This document shows positions 34,722 through 42,879 of a stretch of DNA of 64,000 nucleotides, in pieces. The notes beneath the pieces are model-generated. The model saw nothing but the letters and a program-made list of their open reading frames with translations. It was not told the origin of the DNA and searched no databases. The translations under genes and the position numbers were made by a program. Origin of the DNA: Rhodohalobacter sp. SW132 (GTDB lineage Bacteria > Bacteroidota > Rhodothermia > Balneolales > Balneolaceae); NCBI RefSeq assembly GCF_003390325.1, contig NZ_QUOK01000013.1, positions 1 through 64,000 of the forward strand, in the 5' to 3' direction. Position 1 is the stretch's first letter; every line of letters begins with the position of its first letter.

Positions 34722-35153
34722 TTGTCTAAAGTAAAAGACGGAAATACCGTCAAAGTACATTACACTGGAACATTGAAAGATGGATCTGTTTTTGATTCAT
34801 CAGTTGAACGTGAGCCGCTCGAGTTTAAAATCGGTGAAGGTCAGCTTATTCCCGGCTTTGAGAAAGCCGTTATCGGCATGGAAGAAGGCGACAAAACAAA
34901 AGTAGATATCCCCGTCAAAGAAGCGTATGGCGAGGCGCGTGAAGAGTTAGTCATCAACGTACCTAAAGATCAGTTACCGGATGAAGTTGAACCGGAAATT
35001 GGAATGCAGCTTCAGGTTAACCAGCCGGACGGACAGCCCGTACCGGTTCGCGTTGCTGAAATCTCTGATGATGAACTTACGCTGGATGCAAACCATCCCC
35101 TCGCTGGTAAAGATCTCTCTTTTGAGATTGAGCTTGTAGAGATTAAAGCGTAA
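34722..35153 (+). CDS. FKBP-type peptidyl-prolyl isomerase (SlyD-like)
   Basis: A 143-residue cytoplasmic FKBP starting at TTG (purine-rich AAGGAT 4 nt upstream). The FKBP half is VKVHYTGTLKDGSVFDSS and GEGQLIPGFEKAVIGMEEGD; the insert-in-flap region and NHPLAGKDLSFEIELVEI are typical of SlyD. The His-rich tail of E. coli SlyD is absent. It accelerates proline isomerisation and acts as a folding helper. Followed by a terminator. Confidence 0.93.
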   Translation: MSKVKDGNTVKVHYTGTLKDGSVFDSSVEREPLEFKIGEGQLIPGFEKAVIGMEEGDKTKVDIPVKEAYGEAREELVINVPKDQLPDEVEPEIGMQLQVNQPDGQPVPVRVAEISDDELTLDANHPLAGKDLSFEIELVEIKA

Positions 35154-35175
35154 CGCTTCTTTTATTTCACAATTT

Positions 35176-35227
35176 AAATCCCGGTCTTGATTTCAGATAT
35201 AATCTGACTCAGCCGGGATTTTTTTAT
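35176..35227 (+). terminator. Rho-independent terminator after FKBP gene
   Basis: Stem AAATCCCGG (35176-35184) and CCGGGATTT (35213-35221) with a 28-nt loop, followed by a T-run. Confidence 0.75.
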
Positions 35228-35258
35228 TTCTGCCATACACTCTTTTCGATCCAAAAAT

Positions 35259-36413
35259 ATGACTGATTTTTCAACAAAGCGTACGGTTCGCGTAACGTGT
35301 CCACTCGGCCTCTCATTAGTTCTTGAAAATGAGCTCAGAGATCTCGGGTTTATGCCCGGCAAAACGGATGAAACCGGCATTGAACTCAAGGCATCCTTAG
35401 AAGAGACCATTTCGCTAAACTTCCACCTTCGAACCGCTCACCGGGTGTATGTGCTGGTCGATCAAACCGTGGCCGATACCCCGGATAAACTCACTGAATG
35501 GCTGAAAGAGATCCCGTGGGAAGAGTGGATCCCCGCTGATGGATACGTTTCGGTAACGTCGCGCGTAAACCATTCCAAAATTGAAAATTCCCAGTTCGCA
35601 AATTTAACCTGTAAAGATGCTGTGGTCGACCGGATGCGGGATCAAAACGGCTTCAGGCCCGACAGCGGTTCCGATCTGAACAAAACGGTGCTTTTTCTCT
35701 ACTGGACTGATGATGAAGCTCGTATTTTTATGGATACATCGGGCGAATCTCTCTCCCGCCGGAATTACCGAACGGAAAGTGCATCGGCGCCGATGCGGGA
35801 GACGCTTGCTGCTGCAATCATTAAAGCGACAGACTGGAAACCGGGTGATCATTTCATCAACCCAATGGCGGGCGGAGGCACACTTGCGATTGAAGCCGCT
35901 CTGATAGCCACCAATCGCGCGCCGGCGTCCCTCCGAAACAACTTTGGATTCATGCACATCAAAGGGTTTGATCCGGAAAAGTATCACACGGTCCGCGACG
36001 AGGCTAAACAGAACGTGAAAAAAGAGATTTCCGGTGAGATCATCGCTTCAGATATCGATCCTCAGGCAATGGATGCCACCCGTAAAAATGCACAGACAGC
36101 CGGTGTTGAGCATCTCATCCGTTTTGAAACCTGCGACGTGGCCGAAACACCCGTACCTGAAGGCCCCGGCGTGATCGTGATGAACCCGCCGTACGGAATC
36201 CGACTGGAACCAGGCGAAGATCTCAGGCCGCTTTATAAAAAGATGGGAGATTTTCTGAAGCAGGAAGGTCCCGGCAAGACAGGGTATATTTTTACCGCCA
36301 ACAGTGCGCTGGCCAAAAAAGTGGGGCTCCGAACCAAGAGCCGAACCACTTTTTTTAATACCACACTGGAGTGCCGGCTGCTGGAGTACGAACTCTACAG
36401 TGGCTCAAAATAG
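35259..36413 (+). CDS. THUMP-domain class I RNA methyltransferase
   Basis: A 384-residue enzyme. A THUMP-containing RNA-binding region (about 1-160) precedes a Rossmann methyltransferase domain. The SAM site reads NPMAGGGTLAIEAA, the target-base motif NPPYG. This is the layout of RlmL/YpsC-type N2-guanine methyltransferases acting on 23S rRNA; the exact target base cannot be read from sequence. It is monocistronic. Confidence 0.92.
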   Translation: MTDFSTKRTVRVTCPLGLSLVLENELRDLGFMPGKTDETGIELKASLEETISLNFHLRTAHRVYVLVDQTVADTPDKLTEWLKEIPWEEWIPADGYVSVTSRVNHSKIENSQFANLTCKDAVVDRMRDQNGFRPDSGSDLNKTVLFLYWTDDEARIFMDTSGESLSRRNYRTESASAPMRETLAAAIIKATDWKPGDHFINPMAGGGTLAIEAALIATNRAPASLRNNFGFMHIKGFDPEKYHTVRDEAKQNVKKEISGEIIASDIDPQAMDATRKNAQTAGVEHLIRFETCDVAETPVPEGPGVIVMNPPYGIRLEPGEDLRPLYKKMGDFLKQEGPGKTGYIFTANSALAKKVGLRTKSRTTFFNTTLECRLLEYELYSGSK

Positions 36414-36431
36414 TAGAGGATCGCTCCCTTA

Positions 36432-37169
36432 TCAAAATTGATATCCCACTGAAATGATAAATCCGCTGGTCTTCTGGCTGAAGTCAAATCCATCTAAAAA
36501 GTCACCGAAGAAATCATCAAACTCACCGTCGAATTCATCGTCAAATTCCTCTTCAAACAGGGAATCATCAAAAATATTTGTGAGTCCGATATCGTAGCGG
36601 AGATCTACGGATAAATTTCCAAATTCCGCTCCGGCCCCGATCACGAAACCAAAGTTAAACGATTTGAAAAACTCATCAATATCCTCGTCATCTCCAGAAG
36701 ATGCACTGGCACTGAGCAGGTATCCGATCGACGGCCCGGCAACCACATAGGGTGAAAAATCACGCTCCAGTGGGATGTTAGCCCGTGCAAGTAATGGCAG
36801 ATCGAGGTAGTTGAAGGTGAGACTCTCTGAATCACCATTCCCGCCGTCATCAAAGAAATCATCATCTTCGAAAAAATCACCACTGTCGGAACCCCCTTTC
36901 TGCACAAAAAGCAGTTCCGGCTGAAATGAGAAAATATCTGTAAGCGGAATCTCAGCAAAAACTCCCGCAGCAAATCCTACTTTGGATCCGGAGGTTTCTG
37001 AAACATTGCCAAATCCTCCGAAACTTGCTTCTGTTTCTATTGAATAGAGTGATAATCCTCCGCGAATACCGAATCGCATATCATCCGGGTTAGCACCGTT
37101 CTGAGCAATCGTTATCTCTGATGTGAATATTAAAAATATAGCTGTTACCGAAAGAACCCATTTTTTCAT
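36432..37169 (-). CDS. PorT-like outer-membrane beta-barrel protein
   Basis: A 245-residue protein with a signal peptide (residues 1-22, cleavage near TIAQ). The barrel strands include FGIRGGLSLYSIETEASFGG, GFAAGVFAEIPLTDIFSFQP and the C-terminal GFIISVGYQF. Two loops are strongly acidic (FEDDDFFDDGGNGDS; FEEEFDDEFDGEFDDFFGDF). The Bacteroidota porin family OMP_b-brl_2/PorT is the best fit. The acidic loops may bind divalent cations; function is unknown. It is convergent with the methyltransferase gene, 18 bp apart. Confidence 0.82.
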   Translation of the reverse strand: MKKWVLSVTAIFLIFTSEITIAQNGANPDDMRFGIRGGLSLYSIETEASFGGFGNVSETSGSKVGFAAGVFAEIPLTDIFSFQPELLFVQKGGSDSGDFFEDDDFFDDGGNGDSESLTFNYLDLPLLARANIPLERDFSPYVVAGPSIGYLLSASASSGDDEDIDEFFKSFNFGFVIGAGAEFGNLSVDLRYDIGLTNIFDDSLFEEEFDDEFDGEFDDFFGDFLDGFDFSQKTSGFIISVGYQF

Positions 37170-37495
37170 CTGTCTGATGTTTGGTTAAGATTGAATGAAT
37201 GAATTAATAGCGAAAAAATATCGAGAGTTGTGTCATTTAACTGACAAATATATTGTGTCAACCCGGAATATTGACCAAGCTCATTTTTCGCACGCAGCTC
37301 ACGGAGAAATTTCGAAGCACTGTACGATAGCTCAAAATTGGGCCCCACCTCTTTTAAATAAAACCAATAGTATCAGTGCTTTAAGTTATAAAACAATTGA
37401 ATTTTTGAATAATCCGGGTTAAGTGAATGTTATTATTGGCATATAAATTTGTTTATCATTGCTCAAAAGATCAATAATCACGATGTTAGCGCATT
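37170..37495. other. Intergenic region between divergent genes
   Basis: About 325 bp. Two short overlapping frames (one per strand) cancel each other and show no domain. It should hold the promoters of the barrel gene and the DoxX gene. Confidence 0.45.
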
Positions 37496-37963
37496 ATGAA
37501 GCTTAAACCACTGTTTGTAACAAAACCTGATAAATCGGTAATTCTCATCCGCTTTCTTGTTGGCATAGTGTTTTTTGCTGAAGGCCTGCAAAAGTTTATC
37601 TACCCGGAATTGCGGGGAGCAGGCCGGTTTGAATCGATCGGTATCCCTTTCCCGGAATTCTCAGGCTACCTTGTTGGCGGTCTTGAAGTCGTATGCGGCC
37701 TTCTTGTGCTGGCAGGTTTTATTACCCGGTTTGCCGTTATTCCGCTAATTGCAATTATGATCACCGCACTTTTTACCACAAAACTGCCAATTCTTCTCGG
37801 AACCGGGTTCTGGGGATTTGCTCTGCGCGATCTGGAACATTACGGTTTTCTCAGCATGATGCACGAATCCAGAAACGACCTGGCTATGCTCATCGGTAGC
37901 ATCTTTCTATGGATAAAAGGCGGCGGCCGTTGGTCCGTTGACATCCATCTCTTTTCTCGATAA
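37496..37963 (+). CDS. DoxX-family membrane protein
   Basis: A 155-residue protein with four hydrophobic helices. Typical DoxX features are the start LIRFLVGIVFFAEGLQKF and the turn GAGRFESIGIP, then EVVCGLLVLAGFITR. DoxX proteins are small quinone-linked or stress-related membrane proteins; the exact role here is unknown. It lies 30 bp upstream of the permease gene. Confidence 0.88.
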   Translation: MKLKPLFVTKPDKSVILIRFLVGIVFFAEGLQKFIYPELRGAGRFESIGIPFPEFSGYLVGGLEVVCGLLVLAGFITRFAVIPLIAIMITALFTTKLPILLGTGFWGFALRDLEHYGFLSMMHESRNDLAMLIGSIFLWIKGGGRWSVDIHLFSR

Positions 37964-37993
37964 TCGCTAAATCTTAATCGTAATACCCCACAT

Positions 37994-39283
37994 TTGAAGG
38001 AAGAACTACAACGATCCGTAAAAACACCCGGAGCCATTCTGATGGGGCTCGGATCCATTATTGGAACAGGAATATTTGTCAGCATTGCCATTGCCACACA
38101 GGTTGCAGGCAACGGCATTATGATTTCAATTGTCATCGCTGCCCTTCTTGCAACACTCAACGGATTGAGCAGCGCACAGCTTGCGGCAGCCCACCCCGTC
38201 AGCGGCGGAACCTATGAATATGGCAACCGGTTTTTAGGTTCCTATTTTGGATTTACTGCCGGCTGGATGTTTTTGATCGCCAAATCTGCATCTGCTGCAA
38301 CAGCTGTACTGGGTTGCGCCGGGTATCTTTTTTATGCATTTGGATTCGGTGGAAGCCACCTGTTTCTTGTGGGATGCGGATTGTTGATACTCCTCGCCAT
38401 GACCGCATTGGTTTCCGGCGGGATCAGCCGCAGTAATTTTGCAAATAAAGTGATTGTGACGATCACGCTGCTTGGACTTGCTGTTCTGGTAACAGCCGGT
38501 TTTTTTGCCAACGGCTTCCCTGTCGAGCCGATACAACTTGCCTTCACAGATACTTCCGGTTCCGCTATTCTCTACGGTGCGGCCCTGATGTTTGTAGCCT
38601 ACACCGGATATGGACGTATTGCCACACTTGGAGAAGAGGTCGCCGAACCTGAAAAAACCATACCGAAAGCGATTATATCTGCGATGATATTAATCGTGCT
38701 GATTTATCTCGCAGTTTCACTTACCGCTCTGCAGGTGATGGGCGCCGAATCGTTTGGCCAGACCGTTGAGGGTGAAGCGGCACCACTTATGATGGTCGCC
38801 CAGGCTCTGAGCCTTCCTTTTATCGGGCCGATCATTACCTGCGCCGCGATCACGGCCATGCTGGGAGTTCTGCTCAACCTGCTGCTTGGACTCTCCCGTG
38901 TGATGCTGGGCATGGCGCGCCGCAATGATCTTCCCCACGGACTCGCCACCATCAACCGTAAAACGCAAAGTCCATCCGCCGCTGTTTGGGCTACAGGCGG
39001 TATCATCGCACTGCTGGTTCTGAGCGGTGATGTGGTCTTCACATGGTCATTCAGTGCGTTTACAGTTCTCATTTATTATTCCATCACAAATCTTTCCGCT
39101 TTTGTGATGCCGGCCGAACTTCGTCTCTATCCGAGATTTATTCCTGCTGCCGGACTCTTCGGCTGCCTGTTCCTGGCGTTCTGGATTGAACCCCGCATCT
39201 GGCTAAGCGGACTCGCACTGATCGTAATCGGAATTGTATGGCATACGGTTGCGTTAAAGTTCAGAAGTGATCAATCATCCTGA
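37994..39283 (+). CDS. APC-family amino-acid permease
   Basis: A 429-residue permease starting at TTG, with about twelve membrane helices. The APC signature GLGSIIGTGIFVSI lies in the first helix, and the block GYGRIATLGEEVAEPEKTIP in the helix 6 loop region is typical. It moves amino acids or polyamines by proton or Na+ coupling, or exchange. Substrate is not readable. It is probably co-transcribed with the DoxX gene and followed 50 bp later by the four-repeat secreted protein. Confidence 0.93.
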   Translation: MKEELQRSVKTPGAILMGLGSIIGTGIFVSIAIATQVAGNGIMISIVIAALLATLNGLSSAQLAAAHPVSGGTYEYGNRFLGSYFGFTAGWMFLIAKSASAATAVLGCAGYLFYAFGFGGSHLFLVGCGLLILLAMTALVSGGISRSNFANKVIVTITLLGLAVLVTAGFFANGFPVEPIQLAFTDTSGSAILYGAALMFVAYTGYGRIATLGEEVAEPEKTIPKAIISAMILIVLIYLAVSLTALQVMGAESFGQTVEGEAAPLMMVAQALSLPFIGPIITCAAITAMLGVLLNLLLGLSRVMLGMARRNDLPHGLATINRKTQSPSAAVWATGGIIALLVLSGDVVFTWSFSAFTVLIYYSITNLSAFVMPAELRLYPRFIPAAGLFGCLFLAFWIEPRIWLSGLALIVIGIVWHTVALKFRSDQSS

Positions 39284-39332
39284 TCACCCAAATCCATTAC
39301 GCTATCGATCCTAAATCAACAATCGTTCACCG

Positions 39333-40193
39333 ATGAAAACCGCAGTAATCTCCGTCTTATTTCTATTTCTTATCTCAGACGCTGTGACCGGACAACAGAA
39401 CCGCGACCGGCACCTGGATCACCGGGATGATTTTGAAATGGAATCCATTTCGGGTGGCGATTTCAGAACGTATATTCAGAATAACATTCCCGAAAATGAT
39501 TCGTGGGCCGTGTCGATGCAAACACTCGGTAATTTTCATAACCACATGCACGAAATGATGACCCACATCGCCCGGCACGGTTCGATTGAGCGCGGAGAAG
39601 AAGATATTCCGGATTTTGATCTGCGTATCTCAGGCGGTGAGTGGACAGAAATCCGGAAAGGCCTTGAGGCTGAAGGGGACCGATCTGAATGGCGTGAACT
39701 GATCCAGATTACGGAAATCATGCACGATCGCGTACATCACGTAATGGCAAAATCTCTGCTTTATGATCACGGGATCAATAACCGCACTGCAGATCCTTCT
39801 GACTACCTGAGAACTGAACCGATGGATCCATCTGTTGCAATTCCCGATCCAGCCAACCTTACCTATAGCCATATTTCCCAAAATGAGTTCAGAGAGTTTG
39901 TGTGGGATTTAAGCACAGATGAGGAACATAAACACGCAGCCTTTCAGGCGATGGCGATATTTAACCATATGCTCTATGATCTGCTCACACAATGGCACAA
40001 CATCGGATACGAACACACCGATTCAGAATGCAGGCCTGCTAATGAAGTACCCAGAGTTACATCATCAGATTGGACAGCGTATGCATCACAAATAAGTGGA
40101 TGCAGCGATGACACCTGGATGGAGCTCATAAAAATATCAGAGCTCATGAAAAACAGAATTCATCATATGATGTATAAAATGACTGCTTTGTAA
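39333..40193 (+). CDS. Secreted four-repeat His/Met-rich protein
   Basis: A 286-residue protein with a signal peptide (cleavage near VTG-QQ, residue 20). The mature part consists of four homologous units of about 40 residues at 39-76, 99-138, 181-217 and 242-280. Each opens with a turn of the type ISGGDF/ISGGEW/ISQNEF/TSSDW, then a helix, then a second helix with M/F-x-H/N and a HHMM-like end (FHNHMHEMM, MHDRVHHVM, FNHMLYDLL, MKNRIHHMM). Units 1-2 and 3-4 form a larger duplication. His pairs facing one side suggest metal or heme binding. I know of no family with this layout. It sits alone after a permease gene. Confidence 0.82.
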   Translation: MKTAVISVLFLFLISDAVTGQQNRDRHLDHRDDFEMESISGGDFRTYIQNNIPENDSWAVSMQTLGNFHNHMHEMMTHIARHGSIERGEEDIPDFDLRISGGEWTEIRKGLEAEGDRSEWRELIQITEIMHDRVHHVMAKSLLYDHGINNRTADPSDYLRTEPMDPSVAIPDPANLTYSHISQNEFREFVWDLSTDEEHKHAAFQAMAIFNHMLYDLLTQWHNIGYEHTDSECRPANEVPRVTSSDWTAYASQISGCSDDTWMELIKISELMKNRIHHMMYKMTAL

Positions 40194-40559
40194 ACATCTT
40201 TTTGGTCAATATAGAGTTTATTCTGCAGTGTCTCCCTTTGAGAGGGGGAGCAAATATTCCCGTAACCTGTTTAGCACTCCTGACATTTTAAAGTTGAAAA
40301 AGCTCATTCCGAAGCTCCCCTCTCTGGCAAGTCCCGCCAGGGCGCGATAGAGAGGGGACGGGGGTGAGTCAGAAGGACTGGTGACGATGGCAAAGACATA
40401 AATCTTAACTTATTTAGGTGCAATTTCTTGGGAAGATAGTTTTCTCACAGCCTCTTGAAAGGCTATGGGGGATAATCTGCTATGCTCACAATAAGGTATA
40501 AGATAACAGCCCAAATGTATGCTACAGGTATTGTGGCGAAAATGAGTTTGGTGCAAATC

Positions 40560-40590
40560 TTCACCGGATGAATTCGCTTCATCCGGTGAA
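40560..40590. repeat. Perfect 13-bp inverted repeat
   Basis: Arms TTCACCGGATGAA (40560-40572) and TTCATCCGGTGAA (40578-40590) around TTCGC. No T-run follows, so it is not a standard terminator. A second inverted pair CTCATCCG/CGGATGAG lies at 40651-40681 with related wording. Confidence 0.7.
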
Positions 40591-40905
40591 TTGTCCGGCC
40601 TTTACATTCTCCATCGCATAAGCTAACAGAGTAACATATAGCCCTATCCACTCATCCGATGACGGGAAGTCAGCGGATGAGGCTATTTCCTTAACCCGGC
40701 AAATCAAAATTGACTCGGCAACCACTTCGACTATCAAATCTCCGGTTCAGGTCGTCCGTTTTTATCTCTTTTTCGATAATTCACTCCACTCTCTACCACT
40801 AAACTCCACAATTCATTAAAAACACTCTCTATTCAACGTAATCACCACTTTTTGGAATTTCTCTGAAAAATAATATGGATTTAGTGAATATTTAATACTT
40901 AGTGC

Positions 40906-40960
40906 TTGACAATTTAGAGCTATATGAGGTACATTGTGGTGAGAAGTGGGAGATTGTGGG
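40906..40960 (+). promoter_or_regulatory. mraZ promoter with three MraZ boxes
   Basis: TTGACA (40906-40911) and TACATT (40930-40935), 18 bp apart, form a plausible promoter. Immediately downstream are GTGGTGAGAA, GTGGGAGATT and GTGGGGAATT, starting at 40936, 40946 and 40956, with an exact 10-bp period. MraZ is known to bind direct GTGGG-type repeats of this period upstream of its own gene, so autoregulation is expected. Confidence 0.8.
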
Positions 40961-41035
40961 GAATTAATTAGCAAGTTCCAAAAACTGCAATCCGCCGTAG
41001 AAAAATAGCAATCTAAAAAACACGGTAACCTGCCT

Positions 41036-41500
41036 GTGCCTAGTTTTAAAGGGGAATTTGAACATAGTGTAGACAATAAAGGCCGAGTAGCCTTCCCTGC
41101 CAAACTACGCAAAGCTGTCAGCCCATCCGCGAACGAACAGTTCACAATCCTGCGCGGAATGGAACCCTGCCTCTATCTCTACCCCGGAGATGAGTGGGAA
41201 AAAGTTGAAGAGAAACTCTCCAGAATCAGCAGCTTCAGCAAACGCGGGCGTACCGTCAAGAGAAACTTCCTACGCTACGCCGAAGACCTCACTCTCGATA
41301 AGCAAAACCGAATTCCGATCCCCTCCCACCTCAAAGAATTTGCAGGAATTGACGGTACAGCTATTTTTCTTGGAAATGGTGAGATGATCGAAATATGGTC
41401 ACCCGAAAAACTTGAAGAGATCGACTCTAACCTGAGCATGGACGATTATGAAGATATGTTCGAGCAGGTAATGGGCGATGAAGATTTCGGGGAGGATTAA
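41036..41500 (+). CDS. mraZ: Transcriptional regulator MraZ
   Basis: A 154-residue MraZ with two tandem AbrB-like (SpoVT) domains: FKGEFEHSVDNKGRVAFPAK at the start and YAEDLTLDKQNRIPIPSHLK in the second. It starts at GTG. MraZ binds repeats upstream of the dcw operon and regulates it. First gene of the cluster. Its stop overlaps the rsmH start (TAATG). An acidic C-terminal tail extends about 10 residues beyond the second domain. Confidence 0.95.
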   Translation: MPSFKGEFEHSVDNKGRVAFPAKLRKAVSPSANEQFTILRGMEPCLYLYPGDEWEKVEEKLSRISSFSKRGRTVKRNFLRYAEDLTLDKQNRIPIPSHLKEFAGIDGTAIFLGNGEMIEIWSPEKLEEIDSNLSMDDYEDMFEQVMGDEDFGED

Positions 41501-42423
41501 TGTCCGCTTACATACCACACACCCCTGTACTTCTTAAAGAATCCGTGGATTACCTGGTCACAGATCCGGACGGCATCTATATCGATGCAACGCTGGGAGG
41601 CGGCGGTCACACGGCAGAAATCCTCTCGCGATTATCAGGTAAAGGCCGGCTTTTCGGTCTTGATCAGGATGCGGAAGCTCATAAAGCTGCGGCTGATAGA
41701 ATCGGCAGTGATGAACGGTTCACTCCCGTATCCGGAAATTTCGGGTACCTGAAAACGCTGATTCCACCTGAACATCACGGAAAAATTACGGGAATCCTGT
41801 ATGATCTGGGCGTCTCCACACATCAGATCAAAGAAGCAGAGCGCGGATTCAGCTTTCAGAATGAGGGGCCCCTCGATATGCGTATGAGTGAACTTACCGG
41901 TACTTCAGCCCACCAGGTAGTAAACGAATATAGCTACGAAAAGCTGCGGGATATTATTTTTCATTATGGTGAAGAGCGGTTCAGCCGGGAAATTGCAAAA
42001 GAAATTATCAGCCGGCGTCCGCTCGAAACTACCGCTGAACTTAAAGATGCCGTTTCAAGCGTGGTTTTTGGAAAACATAAGGTGAAATCAATTGCACGCG
42101 TTTTTCAGGGCATCCGGATTGAGGTTAACCGCGAGCTGGATGTATTAAAGGATACGCTTAATCAGGCAATTGAACTATTGGCTGAAGATGGACGAATTGT
42201 TGCCATCTCCTACCACTCACTGGAAGACCGGATTGTGAAAAACTTTTTTAAGAGCGGTAATGAATCGGGGAAAGTTGAGAAAGATTTTTATGGAAATCCC
42301 CTTAATCCGCTCAAACCGCTGACGCGAAATATCATCACACCCAGCGATCAGGAAATTAAAGCGAATCCCGCCTCCCGAAGTGCAAAGCTACGGGTCGCAG
42401 AAAAAATCGGAGGTGATCAATGA
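41500..42423 (+). CDS. rsmH: 16S rRNA m4C1402 methyltransferase RsmH
   Basis: A 307-residue SAM-dependent methyltransferase that modifies the N4 position of C1402 in 16S rRNA. Clear family blocks: HTPVLLKESVDYL, the SAM loop DATLGGGGHTAEIL, LYDLGVSTHQIKEAERGFSF, and the C-terminal SYHSLEDRIVKNFF. Length is normal. The stop overlaps the ftsL start (ATGA), so translation is coupled. Confidence 0.96.
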   Translation: MSAYIPHTPVLLKESVDYLVTDPDGIYIDATLGGGGHTAEILSRLSGKGRLFGLDQDAEAHKAAADRIGSDERFTPVSGNFGYLKTLIPPEHHGKITGILYDLGVSTHQIKEAERGFSFQNEGPLDMRMSELTGTSAHQVVNEYSYEKLRDIIFHYGEERFSREIAKEIISRRPLETTAELKDAVSSVVFGKHKVKSIARVFQGIRIEVNRELDVLKDTLNQAIELLAEDGRIVAISYHSLEDRIVKNFFKSGNESGKVEKDFYGNPLNPLKPLTRNIITPSDQEIKANPASRSAKLRVAEKIGGDQ

Positions 42424-42872
42424 ATTACATGAAATCCCCCCTGAAGCAGAAAAAATCAAAATCAAACCGCCGTGTTTTATCAGGTGGTGAACCGGCAAAA
42501 AGAAAACGTTCGTCAATTTTTGACACTGCGGGATCAAACGGGAACGGATCCGCCAGCTACGGAAAACGGAAAAAAGACACCGCAGATAAAAAGAGGGCCA
42601 TTCCCTCCATTACTCCGTGGAAAGTGATTGTTGCTTCCGTATTGATCGCGGCTTCCGGGTTGATCTACATCAACCATGTATTTAGCACACAGCAGACATT
42701 GATGGAAGTTCAGCAGCTTGAAAATGAATTTAACCGTGCCCAGCGCGCATATGAAGAGCAGCGTTTGATTTATGACCGCATGGTGGGGCCAAAACAAATT
42801 TACCAGCAGGCCCGGACACAAGGATTTATTAATGCCGGACCGGCAGACCAAATTATTATACCTGAACCATAA
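42420..42872 (+). CDS. ftsL: FtsL-like cell-division protein
   Basis: A 150-residue bitopic protein: a basic, low-complexity cytoplasmic part (1-73), one membrane helix (about 75-93) and a periplasmic heptad helix (MEVQQLENEFNRAQRAYEEQ onward). Position between rsmH and ftsI and this topology define FtsL-like proteins, which pair with FtsB/DivIC and the FtsI-FtsW synthase. The cytoplasmic extension is longer than in E. coli FtsL. Sequence identity within the family is always low, so the call rests on position and topology. Confidence 0.88.
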   Translation: MNYMKSPLKQKKSKSNRRVLSGGEPAKRKRSSIFDTAGSNGNGSASYGKRKKDTADKKRAIPSITPWKVIVASVLIAASGLIYINHVFSTQQTLMEVQQLENEFNRAQRAYEEQRLIYDRMVGPKQIYQQARTQGFINAGPADQIIIPEP

Positions 42873-42879
42873 TCTGTAT

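Larger units (their letters stand above)
40194..41035. other. Structured intergenic region upstream of the dcw cluster
   Basis: About 840 bp. It contains a G/C-rich repeat-like stretch (40225-40375, with CTCCCCTCTCTGGCAAG and GATAGAGAGGGGACGGGGGT as pairing arms), a perfect 13-bp hairpin (40560-40590), a second hairpin (40651-40681), and the mraZ promoter with MraZ boxes (40906-40960). No gene is apparent. Confidence 0.6.
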
